Shown here piece after piece: positions 7,889 through 14,268 of a stretch of 33,070 bases of DNA. The translations under genes and the position numbers were made by a program. The DNA is taken from contig JALSOX010000022.1 of the NCBI GenBank assembly GCA_026986255.1, positions 1-33,070 of the forward strand, in the 5' to 3' direction. The first letter of the stretch is position 1. Each line of letters opens with the position of its first letter. Below the pieces are notes generated by a model. That model had not been told where the DNA came from. It saw only the letters and a list, made by a program, of their open reading frames with translations, and did no database searches. This DNA is from Desulfurococcales archaeon. GTDB lineage: Archaea; Thermoproteota; Thermoprotei_A; Sulfolobales; NBVN01.

Positions 7889-7975
7889 TTACCACTCCTC
7901 TTCTTCCCACTCCTCCTCTTCTTCCCACCACTCCTCTTCCTCTTCCTCCTCCCATTCCCATTCCTCCTCGAGCAT
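7889..7975 (-). CDS. 28-residue Glu/Trp-only acidic microprotein (putative)
   Basis: ATG 7975 opens a 29-codon frame that starts Met-Leu and then contains only glutamate (20) and tryptophan (6, at positions 6, 8, 16, 17, 23 and 28), ending with TAA after a Trp. A stop lies in frame just upstream, so it is not the tail of a longer gene. A minus-strand AAATATTTAAATCC box (8009-8020) lies about 39 bp before the ATG and a TTTTT tract follows the stop (about 7876-7880), so it has the marks of a free-standing transcription unit. Both GAA and GAG are used, so it is not a simple perfect repeat, though a purine-rich low-complexity tract remains a possible explanation. I do not recognise a family. A highly charged, aromatic peptide could bind a basic surface of an RNA- or DNA-binding protein. 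Confidence 0.45.
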   Translation of the reverse strand: MLEEEWEWEEEEEEEWWEEEEEWEEEEW

Positions 7976-8100
7976 GGCTATTCACTCAAGTCCTCATTAC
8001 GTATAATGGATTTAAATATTTCCAGCATGAAGCGCTTAACTCACTAATGAAACTTCACCATAATCTTCCTGCCCATCCAGTGCAGTGTTACGTGAGTCAC

Positions 8101-8691
8101 TTATCTTGATGATACTGCACCGAAGTACGCTATCTTCGTTAATATGGATTTAATTAAGTAATCGTTAAGACCTTCCGTACCTCGAATCACCTCAGCGTCA
8201 TAACGAATCCCGTATACCTTATCTGCAAGCATGCTGAGATCACCTTCAATACCCTTTACTTCGTCACATTTTACGCCACTTCGACGTAAGTCCTCAACTA
8301 AAGATGAAGCTTCCCCACCCAAGCCCGGCAATTTTATCTCAACGACAACAATTTCATCTCTCCAGTACTTATCGATGAGCTTCATGACATCCCTTATCTG
8401 GCGGGTTGCGAAGAGATTAAGCAGGAACTGAATTGGAACATGCTTGCTAATGTTTGTTCCTTTTTCAAAGGACTTATACGCCAAGAAGGCTGCAAGCTTC
8501 ATGGCTTTCTTGTTGGGAATTAAGGCTTTAGGTAATAAGACAATGAAGTTCTTTGGCGTGCTCCGTAGATCACGGATAACTTTCTTCGCCGTATCGATGT
8601 ATGGTGCCCTTATAACGCAGAACGATATTGAGATTCCCGAGATATTCTTCTCCCATTCCACTACATCGTTGAGTTCTAGCACCGTACTCAA
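8101..8691 (-). CDS. cgi121: KEOPS complex subunit Cgi121
   Basis: Cgi121 binds tRNA and activates the Bud32 kinase within KEOPS, which makes N6-threonylcarbamoyladenosine at A37. The diagnostic stretch is AFLAYKSFEKGTNISKHVP followed by FLLNLFATRQIRDVMKLI, where NIS and TRQI are the family signatures. The protein ends near residue 196, longer than many archaeal homologues of about 150, with an extra C-terminal stretch (DLSMLADKVYGIRYDAEVI). I chose TTG 8691 because GGAGGT ends 8 nt upstream and because it begins just after the stop of the preceding ubiquitin-like gene. The longer frame to 8742 would overlap that gene by 46 bp. Confidence 0.85.
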   Translation of the reverse strand: MSTVLELNDVVEWEKNISGISISFCVIRAPYIDTAKKVIRDLRSTPKNFIVLLPKALIPNKKAMKLAAFLAYKSFEKGTNISKHVPIQFLLNLFATRQIRDVMKLIDKYWRDEIVVVEIKLPGLGGEASSLVEDLRRSGVKCDEVKGIEGDLSMLADKVYGIRYDAEVIRGTEGLNDYLIKSILTKIAYFGAVSSR

Positions 8692-8696
8692 GGTTC

Positions 8697-9032
8697 TTAA
8701 CCTCCGTGAACGACAGGAATTATTGCTATTATATCCCCGCATTTCAATGTCGCGTTTCCGCCCCCTAATAGTGCGTAATCTACGTTGTTTATGAATAACA
8801 GGAATGAGGGCTTGAGTTTCCCCCTTTCATCCAATATAGTTGTTAAGCTCTCGTACTCCTTTACTAGTAGTTTTAGGAATTCCGCCACAGTTATTGGGGG
8901 CTTAGATATTCCCACCTTAATTATGCCTCTGCCTGTAGTTGCTCTTAAGCTACCTATTAACTTGACAGTGAGTTCACACTTCTCAGTGTTTCTTCCTCCG
9001 TGTCTATTGCAGGGAGATGTCATTCCTCCCAC
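8697..9032 (-). CDS. Second MoaD-like ubiquitin-fold protein ending in Gly-Gly
   Basis: The 111-residue frame carries the beta-grasp pattern ELTVKLIGSLRATTGRG, PITVAEFLKLLVKEY, SFLLFINNVDYALLGGGNA and LKCGDIIAIIPVVHGG. The D-I-I-A-I-I-P-x-x-x-G-G end is typical of MoaD/SAMP proteins, whose terminal Gly is activated by an E1-like enzyme. The first 25 residues, rich in Cys, Arg and Gly (SPCNRHGGRNTEKCE), are not part of the fold, so the true start could be ATG 9023 or further in. It is followed directly by cgi121 with the ribosome-binding site inside its last codons, suggesting co-translation. Both KEOPS and sulfur carriers act in tRNA modification, so a role in tRNA thiolation is a reasonable inference. 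Confidence 0.75.
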   Translation of the reverse strand: MGGMTSPCNRHGGRNTEKCELTVKLIGSLRATTGRGIIKVGISKPPITVAEFLKLLVKEYESLTTILDERGKLKPSFLLFINNVDYALLGGGNATLKCGDIIAIIPVVHGG

Positions 9033-9059
9033 GTTTCCTTATTCCCTTAATTATGCCTC

Positions 9060-9133
9060 ATAGTAGAAGGGACCTTACTCCTTGCGGGGTCCCGAGGTTA
9101 CGCGAGTGCGTAGGCTTGTAGTCTCTCGTTCCC
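9060..9133. other. Two adjacent hairpins between eS17 and the ubiquitin-like gene
   Basis: GGGACC (9069-9074) pairs with GGTCCC (9088-9093), and TACGC (9099-9103) pairs with GCGTA (9108-9112) around a four-base GAGT loop. On the minus strand this lies just after eS17 and before the ubiquitin-like gene. It could be an attenuator, a processing site or a small RNA. Confidence 0.3.
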
Positions 9134-9346
9134 TCACTGCTGTACTTGGGATTCCTCCCTAGCCCTAAGCTTAGCTAAGTGTGTTAAGTATCCTGCGATT
9201 TGATTCCTTAATTTTTTAGACTTTAGGTACACGTACTTCTTTACTAGTTCCTTATTCTCTTCAAAATTTGTGCTAACCTCGTCTGGGTATAATTCTAGTA
9301 GGCGACGAGCAGTCCTCTTCACCAGCGATGTCCTGACCTTCCCCAT
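9134..9346 (-). CDS. rps17e: Small-subunit ribosomal protein eS17
   Basis: This archaeal/eukaryotic ribosomal protein of the 30S subunit begins MGKVRTSLVKRTARRLLELY, followed by the conserved FEENKELVKKYV and SKKLRNQIAGYLTHLAKL. The start is ATG 9346, the family's usual M-G-K-V start; a TTG two codons upstream is less likely. A TTAAAAATAG box at about 9375-9385 gives a short leader. It is divergent from the thermosome gene, and a ubiquitin-like gene and cgi121 follow it on the same strand. Confidence 0.95.
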   Translation of the reverse strand: MGKVRTSLVKRTARRLLELYPDEVSTNFEENKELVKKYVYLKSKKLRNQIAGYLTHLAKLRAREESQVQQ

Positions 9347-9360
9347 CGTCAAGACCTAGA

Positions 9361-9420
9361 TAAGTAAGGTACCCCTATTTTTAAGTTATTTGCATGTCTC
9401 CCTTACTTAAAGTTTATATA
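9361..9420. promoter_or_regulatory. Divergent eS17/thermosome promoter region with inverted TAAGTAAGG boxes
   Basis: The TATA box TTTATATA (9413-9420) lies about 38 bp before the thermosome ATG and CTATTTTTAAG (9375-9385) serves eS17. TAAGTAAGG (9361-9369) and its exact reverse complement CCTTACTTA (9401-9409) flank the core, so each gene sees the same box. The motif also occurs elsewhere in the window, so regulation is only a suggestion. Confidence 0.45.
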
Positions 9421-9453
9421 GAAGTGGATCAAGAGTGAATCAAGGGAATAACT

Positions 9454-11091
9454 ATGTCGGCTAAAGGGGTAGTTCCGACGGCAGGGTTACCTGTCCTGAT
9501 ACTTAAGGAGGGAACCCAGCGCACCTCAGGTGCTGAGGCCCTAAGGTCAAACATGATGGCGGCAATAACTGTTGCTGAGATGCTACGCACGACTTACGGA
9601 CCACGCGGTATGGACAAAATGTTAGTAGATACCTTAGGCGACATTACCATAACAAATGACGGCGCTACGATACTTGACAAGATGGATGTACAGCACCCCG
9701 CAGCGAAAATGCTCGTACAAATAGCTAAGGGCCAGGATGAGGAGGTTGGTGATGGTACTAAAACCTCCGTGATATTTGCTGGCGAATTACTTAAGGCTGC
9801 TGAGGACCTCCTAGCTAAGGATGTGCACCCGACCATCATAATAAATGGATTTAAGAAGGCGTTAGACGAAGCGATAAAGTACGCAGAGAAAATCGCTAAA
9901 CCCGTCAGCCTAGACGAGGAGGAAATCCTAAAGAAGATTGCCTCGACCGCCCTAACAAGCAAGGCCGTACATGGTGTTAGGGAGAGGTTTGCCGAGATCG
10001 CGGTTAAGGCCGTGAGGCAGGTTGCTGAGGAGAGGAAAGGAAGAATTTACGTGGATTTAGACAATATCCAGATAATAAAGAAGCATGGTGGATCATTAGC
10101 TGATACTAAGCTGATTTATGGTATTGTGTTGGATAAGGAGGTTGTGCATCCGGGCATGCCTAGGAGGGTTGAGAACGCGAAGATAGCGCTAATCGACGCA
10201 CCACTAGAAATAGAGAAGACCGAGATCGACGCTGAGATTAGGATCAGTGATCCCGAAATGATGAGGAAATTCATTGAGCAGAAGGAGAACCTGCTTAAGG
10301 AGATGGTTGAGAAGATTGCTGCTACTGGCGCTAACGTAGTGATTTGCCAGAAGGGTATTGATGACGTGGCGCAGCACTTCCTAGCAAAGAAGGGAATCCT
10401 AGCAGTAAGAAGGGTAAAGAGATCAGACATGGAGAAGCTTGAGCGCGCAACCAAGGGAAGAATCGTGAGCAGCATCGACGACCTATCGCCCGAGGATCTA
10501 GGCTACGCAGAACTCGTGGAGGAGAGGAAGGTTGGCGAGGACAAGATGGTATTCATAGAGGGCACTAAGGATCCGAAGGCCGTGAGCATCGTCATCCGTG
10601 GTGGACTAGAGAGAATCGTTGATGAGGCTGAGCGATCCCTAAGAGACGCTCTAAGCGTTGTGGCGGATGTACTAAGGAATCCGAAGATCGTGTATGGAGG
10701 CGGCGCTTTCGAGGCTGAGATAGCTAAGCACATACGCGAGTTCTCAACCCACGTAAGCGGTAAGGAGCAATTAGCTGTTCAAGCATTCGCTAAGGCATTG
10801 GAAGGCGTGATATCAGCGCTGGTAGAGAACGCGGGCCTTGACCCCATAGACATAGTCTCAGACTTAAGGCAAGCTCACAGTAAGGAGGACGGTGTCAAGT
10901 ACGGCGTCAACATATTCACAGGTAAGATAGAGGACATGGAGAAGCTAGGAGTAATAGAGCCATTAGCCGTCAAGGTCAACGCACTTAAGGCCGGAACGGA
11001 GGCTGCAACGTTAATCCTGAGGATAGACGACATAATAGCCGCGTCAAAGGTAAAGGAAGAGAAAGAGAAAAAAGAGGAAAAGAAAGACTAA
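9454..11091 (+). CDS. ths: Thermosome (group II chaperonin) subunit
   Basis: This ATP-driven folding chamber subunit has 545 residues. Group II signatures are present: TYGPRGMDKMLVD, TITNDGATILDKMDVQHPAA, the nucleotide-binding GDGTKTSVIFAGELL, and in the equatorial C-terminal half VVADVLRNPKIVYGGGAFEAEI followed by DLRQAHSKEDGVKYGVNIF. The apical helical protrusion region (about residues 240-280) is intact. The tail is Lys/Glu-rich (KEEKEKKEEKKD) rather than a Gly-Met tail. ATG 9454 has a 12-nt predicted leader with AAGGGAA upstream. A single subunit gene is seen here; other subunits may lie elsewhere. Confidence 0.98.
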   Translation: MSAKGVVPTAGLPVLILKEGTQRTSGAEALRSNMMAAITVAEMLRTTYGPRGMDKMLVDTLGDITITNDGATILDKMDVQHPAAKMLVQIAKGQDEEVGDGTKTSVIFAGELLKAAEDLLAKDVHPTIIINGFKKALDEAIKYAEKIAKPVSLDEEEILKKIASTALTSKAVHGVRERFAEIAVKAVRQVAEERKGRIYVDLDNIQIIKKHGGSLADTKLIYGIVLDKEVVHPGMPRRVENAKIALIDAPLEIEKTEIDAEIRISDPEMMRKFIEQKENLLKEMVEKIAATGANVVICQKGIDDVAQHFLAKKGILAVRRVKRSDMEKLERATKGRIVSSIDDLSPEDLGYAELVEERKVGEDKMVFIEGTKDPKAVSIVIRGGLERIVDEAERSLRDALSVVADVLRNPKIVYGGGAFEAEIAKHIREFSTHVSGKEQLAVQAFAKALEGVISALVENAGLDPIDIVSDLRQAHSKEDGVKYGVNIFTGKIEDMEKLGVIEPLAVKVNALKAGTEAATLILRIDDIIAASKVKEEKEKKEEKKD

Positions 11092-11164
11092 GTTGGTATT
11101 TTAACCCGCAACAACGATTTTATTTAAAGATTCATCGCGTCACACCAGTTAAGGAGGAGAAGAA

Positions 11165-11192
11165 GTATTCCTCTCTTCTGGTTTAGGAATAC
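11165..11192 (+). promoter_or_regulatory. Leader hairpin upstream of the AK6-like gene
   Basis: GTATTCC (11165-11171) pairs with GGAATAC (11186-11192), seven perfect pairs. It lies between a TTTATTTAAAG box (about 11119-11129) and the start at 11242. ACCAG/CTGGT pairing overlaps it, so two folds may compete. Confidence 0.3.
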
Positions 11193-11241
11193 GCCAGCGA
11201 TAATAACCGTAATTCACTATTACCTTCATGTGGAGGCACCA

Positions 11242-11844
11242 ATGATTCGCACCCTGCAGGGCAAGAAAGCTATAGTTATCTCAGGAGTACCTGGTTCAGG
11301 TAAAACTAGTACCGCACTGTTACTGAGCACAGTGTTAGGCGCGCTATACGTGAATCTATCAGCGCTTTCTGCAGTCTCCTGTCTTCTTGAAAGCTACGAC
11401 AGATCCAGGGACACCTACATCATACGTGAAGAACCATTAGTAAACCTGCTGGATAACATTATATTAAATTCGAGGGCACCTGTAATTATTGATAGTCATT
11501 ACGGAGAACTAGTGCCGAGCCATCACGTAGCTGTAGTGATAGTTCTTCGGATCCATCCTGAGGAACTTCTTCGGAGACTACTGAAGAGTAGGGAGTGGTG
11601 GACGCTCAAGAAAGTAGCCGAGAACGTGGCAGCTGAATTAATGGGGTCATGCACTAACAACGCCATCACAGCTTACGGCCGTGGAAAGGTATGTGAAGTA
11701 GACGTAACTGGCCTTACAGCAACCGAAGTGACTAGGAAAGTAATGAATATCATTAAGGGTGTTGCTCCGTGTGTTACAAATATTGATTGGTTAGGGCACC
11801 ACATATCAACGGAAGCTCTTGAGTTTATTGCTAAGCATAGTTAA
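11242..11844 (+). CDS. AK6/Fap7-like adenylate kinase
   Basis: The P-loop GVPGSGKTSTALLL lies at the N-terminus, followed by VIIDSHYGELVPSHHVAVVIVLRIHPEELLRRLL, the pattern of AK6/Fap7 (CINAP) where the second Asp motif precedes the LVVVLR strand. Fap7 acts in small ribosomal subunit maturation with uS11 in eukaryotes and archaea. ATG 11242 is chosen because GTGGAGG is positioned 5 nt upstream; GTG 11230 is the longer alternative. The protein has a C-terminal extension (GVAPCVTNIDWLGHHIS onward) beyond the usual 170-180 residues. It is convergent with the HerA-like gene, and their ends overlap by 14 bp (11831-11844). Confidence 0.75.
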   Translation: MIRTLQGKKAIVISGVPGSGKTSTALLLSTVLGALYVNLSALSAVSCLLESYDRSRDTYIIREEPLVNLLDNIILNSRAPVIIDSHYGELVPSHHVAVVIVLRIHPEELLRRLLKSREWWTLKKVAENVAAELMGSCTNNAITAYGRGKVCEVDVTGLTATEVTRKVMNIIKGVAPCVTNIDWLGHHISTEALEFIAKHS

Positions 11845-12931
11845 CCTTAACAAGCACAGGGCTCACTAGTGAAGGTGCGTCAACAACGACCTCACCAACT
11901 CCTAGCCGTGGCAATATTTTATCAACAGCAATGCCGCTTCCCACAGACCGGGCTATTACGTCCACATCATCTCGTGATTTTAACGCATGGATTATCTTAA
12001 TATTCGAGTTCGATATTATCCTGTAGCTCAGGAGAGCCGGTGATTGCGTGATCAGCGTTATACCCATGTTGAGCTTCCGTACTTCAGCCATCATCCTTTC
12101 TAGTAATGATTTGCTACTGGTTAAGATATTATGTGACTCATCCACTATTACGAAAACCTTATCCGTAATTAGGTGCCGGCTTTTGAACTCCTCTAGCAGT
12201 CTGAGGACTAGGAGCGCCATGAATTTTCTGACCCCGTACTCCCCAAAGACGCTCAAGTCGACAATCACTGGCTTTCCGCTACCCCTCTTAAGCACGTCCA
12301 CTAAACCATGCTCATTGGCTGAACCTAGGTAGTTTATGTACTGATCAGAGAAAAGCACGTCAAGCTTTCGAAGTAAGGCATACTTTGACTCAACCATCCA
12401 TCTAGCAGTTACTTCGAATTCATCAACGGCACGGAGCACCCTCTCGAAACTCGTTAATCCCTCCCTAAGGACTTTTCTGAGGATGTAGGATTGCGGTGGG
12501 GTAAGATCCAGTACTTCCTCTAGTATATTAATCACCGATTCTATTCTTGACGGAACAGGTATCTTGTTACGTCCTGACGCCCTGTAGTGTACGTACTCAC
12601 GATCAATTCTGTTAAGTATTTGCGGGAACTCTCCATACCAGTCAAGAATTATCGCAATTCCGAACTTTGATAATTGACTGGCGATAACGCCAGCCGTGGT
12701 TGACTTCCCGGAGCCTGTTGTTCCAACGATTATGCAGTGTCTTAGGAAATCATCTTGACGTAGGCGTACCTCTCGCTGCGGTCTATTAATGGTTACCCCT
12801 ATGCGAATATCGCCACCGTTTCCTGCAAGCGTTGTCACCCTCAGCTTACTTAATATAACACGATTTCTTCCCCGAAGGACTGCGAGGTACGAGCGTAGAG
12901 ATCTCTGGGGAAAGGGAATAACTTCTCGCAC
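11831..12931 (-). CDS. HerA-like (DUF87) ATPase
   Basis: This is a FtsK/HerA-superfamily ATPase. Walker A is CIIVGTTGSGKSTTAG, followed by ILDWYGEFPQIL, typical of HerA, and a Walker B VFVIVDESHNIL. The sensor region MGITLITQSPALLS and the C-terminal arginine-bearing RDDVDVIARSVG follow. Bona fide HerA of the NurA-HerA end-resection machine is about 500 residues; this one is 366 and has only a short N-terminal barrel, so it may be a relative with another task. No NurA gene is adjacent. The frame from GTG 12931 overlaps the upstream gene by 82 bp; GTG 12838 would remove the overlap but trim conserved barrel sequence. Confidence 0.75.
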   Translation of the reverse strand: MREVIPFPQRSLRSYLAVLRGRNRVILSKLRVTTLAGNGGDIRIGVTINRPQREVRLRQDDFLRHCIIVGTTGSGKSTTAGVIASQLSKFGIAIILDWYGEFPQILNRIDREYVHYRASGRNKIPVPSRIESVINILEEVLDLTPPQSYILRKVLREGLTSFERVLRAVDEFEVTARWMVESKYALLRKLDVLFSDQYINYLGSANEHGLVDVLKRGSGKPVIVDLSVFGEYGVRKFMALLVLRLLEEFKSRHLITDKVFVIVDESHNILTSSKSLLERMMAEVRKLNMGITLITQSPALLSYRIISNSNIKIIHALKSRDDVDVIARSVGSGIAVDKILPRLGVGEVVVDAPSLVSPVLVKVNYA

Positions 12932-13194
12932 CTTACCTGCTCATACGTTAGCGTTTCAGGGAGTAAGGCACTCAGTAATGCCTCAGCAACCCCTCCGCAC
13001 CTTTCAGGATTGCTGGCACTTACTCTAAAAACAACGTAGACGCTTTCCCCGCGAGTCGAGAACACAGACCTCGTCTCGACCTCGCCCTCCGGACACGCCG
13101 ACAAGAAACCCCTAATGATAGGCATAAAGTCCACCATGACCTCCTCCGAAGTCTTAGACTTTACAGCATAGCATAGGATACCGCTACTACGCAT
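12850..13194 (-). CDS. Uncharacterised 114-residue protein preceding the HerA-like ATPase
   Basis: I do not recognise a family. The protein has alternating strand and helix patterns (VYVVFRVSASNPERCGGVAEALLSALL) and three cysteines, no signal peptide and no membrane segment. ATG 13194 lies about 27 bp from a TTTTTAAGC box (13217-13225 region), fitting a leaderless transcript and supporting it as a real gene. Its 3' end overlaps the ATPase start region, so the two are probably translated together and may work together. Confidence 0.6.
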   Translation of the reverse strand: MRSSGILCYAVKSKTSEEVMVDFMPIIRGFLSACPEGEVETRSVFSTRGESVYVVFRVSASNPERCGGVAEALLSALLPETLTYEQVRCEKLFPFPRDLYARTSQSFGEEIVLY

Positions 13195-13258
13195 AATCTC
13201 CCCGTACTAGAGCTTAGCTTAAAAAGTGAAATACGTCTAGGTAAGTAGGTGCCTGATC

Positions 13259-13663
13259 ATGGAGATAAGCGACGGTAAAATTGTGCTTCAGGGAAAAATA
13301 AGTAGGATAGAGCGGTCAAAGATACCGAAGGTCTTCATAATAACTATTGATTGCGGGAACGTTAAGGCAAACATAGATCTCGTGAAGGACCTCATGATTT
13401 TCAAGGAAGGCGAAACCGTAGAACTGACCCTAAGTCACGAAAAACCAGATTACCGGGAAGGAAAGGATCTGGTGATATGGGGCTACGTAATGAGCAAGAA
13501 AAAACAGCTGCTTAAGGAACCACGGCCAAAGATAATCCATAAACTACTGGTTTCCCTCTGGGGCTTTCTGCTGGTTATAGAATCCGAAAATGAGAGCCTA
13601 TGCAACGCTTTCTCCATAATGGATAAGGTATACCTTAAGATTAGGACTTTAGGAGGAAGCTAA
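13259..13663 (+). CDS. rpoG: RNA polymerase subunit Rpo8 (RpoG/Rpb8-like)
   Basis: The 134-residue protein fits the archaeal Rpb8 homologue, an OB-fold subunit found mainly in Thermoproteota and Korarchaeota. Visible features are the opening KIVLQGKISRIERSKIPKVF, the middle DLMIFKEGETVELTLS, the REGKDLVIWGYV strand, and the closing KIIHKLLVSLWGFLLVIES, which matches the S-L-G-G-L/L-V-x-I end of Rpb8. ATG 13259 has AGGTG about 8 nt upstream. It is divergent from the 114-residue gene and shares a short AT-rich promoter region (13215-13226). The assignment rests on pattern, so an unrelated OB protein is possible. Confidence 0.65.
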   Translation: MEISDGKIVLQGKISRIERSKIPKVFIITIDCGNVKANIDLVKDLMIFKEGETVELTLSHEKPDYREGKDLVIWGYVMSKKKQLLKEPRPKIIHKLLVSLWGFLLVIESENESLCNAFSIMDKVYLKIRTLGGS

Positions 13664-13752
13664 GAAAACGGTGTGGCACACAGACATAAGGATACGATGT
13701 TTAAAATAAGCTTAAATTCGTGAAAAGTAATCTACACCACTAGGTATAGGTC

Positions 13753-14202
13753 ATGAGCGTTCAGACCGCCATAAGGAATCTGATATCGGAACTTGCCAGC
13801 ATTGTTGGAAACGTCGTTACGGTCAAACTTGTCGATGGAACGACCTACGAAGGAAAACTCGTAGGGATCGACGCTGGTGATAGGTTAACACTACATTTAG
13901 TCCTTCAGGACGCGAAATGTAGCGACGGTAAGAAGTACTATAAGGTCTTCATAAACGGTAACAGAATATCCGAAATAATCTCAGCTGAGAGACCCCTCTT
14001 CGATCCAGAGGAATTCGCACACATAATACAGACTAAACTGAACCTCCCTCCCGGAACCGTGAGGGTACTTAAAGAGGCAGGAACGGTTATGATCTACGAC
14101 AGGTATAAAGTAAGCGTTAATGGTGTAGAGGGGTCGGGGGGCTTGGCCAGTAAGATCTATAGCATATGGGAAGAGTACATGGAGGAGAAGAAGCGAAAAT
14201 AA
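13753..14202 (+). CDS. SmAP3-like Sm/LSm protein
   Basis: The N-terminal 75 residues are an Sm fold. GNVVTVKLVDGTTYEGKLVGID followed by LTLHLVLQDA is Sm1, and KVFINGNRISEIISAE replaces the usual Sm2 I-R-G segment. A second domain of about 65 residues (DPEEFAHIIQTKLNLPPGTVR through SKIYSIWEEYMEEKKRK) matches the two-domain SmAP3 type known from Pyrobaculum. Sm-like archaeal proteins form rings that bind RNA; the extra domain of SmAP3 has no firm function. The Arg/Asn RNA-contact motif is only partly kept (NGNR). ATG 13753 is preceded by AGGTATAGGT. Confidence 0.8.
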   Translation: MSVQTAIRNLISELASIVGNVVTVKLVDGTTYEGKLVGIDAGDRLTLHLVLQDAKCSDGKKYYKVFINGNRISEIISAERPLFDPEEFAHIIQTKLNLPPGTVRVLKEAGTVMIYDRYKVSVNGVEGSGGLASKIYSIWEEYMEEKKRK

Positions 14203-14268
14203 CGACGTTTCGTCTATTTTTCCCCAGACTTGTTCTTGCGTTAAGCTTAATGTTATTAGTGAAACATC

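Larger units (their letters stand above)
7680..8100. other. Intergenic region with several small signals
   Basis: This 420-bp gap between ABCE1 and Cgi121 holds the ABCE1 TATA box (7706-7714), a candidate C/D box sRNA on the plus strand (7750-7806), a TCTCAAC-AC-GTTGAGA palindrome (7823-7838), and a tiny Glu/Trp ORF on the minus strand (7889-7975) with its own TATA box. Each is listed separately. I see no longer gene; the plus-strand frame through the CT-rich tract is a low-complexity shadow. Confidence 0.6.

Noticed and set aside
7781..8047. Plus-strand frame rich in Leu, Phe and Pro
   Set aside because: It is the complement of the GA-rich Glu/Trp ORF; extreme low complexity, no ribosome-binding site and no family.
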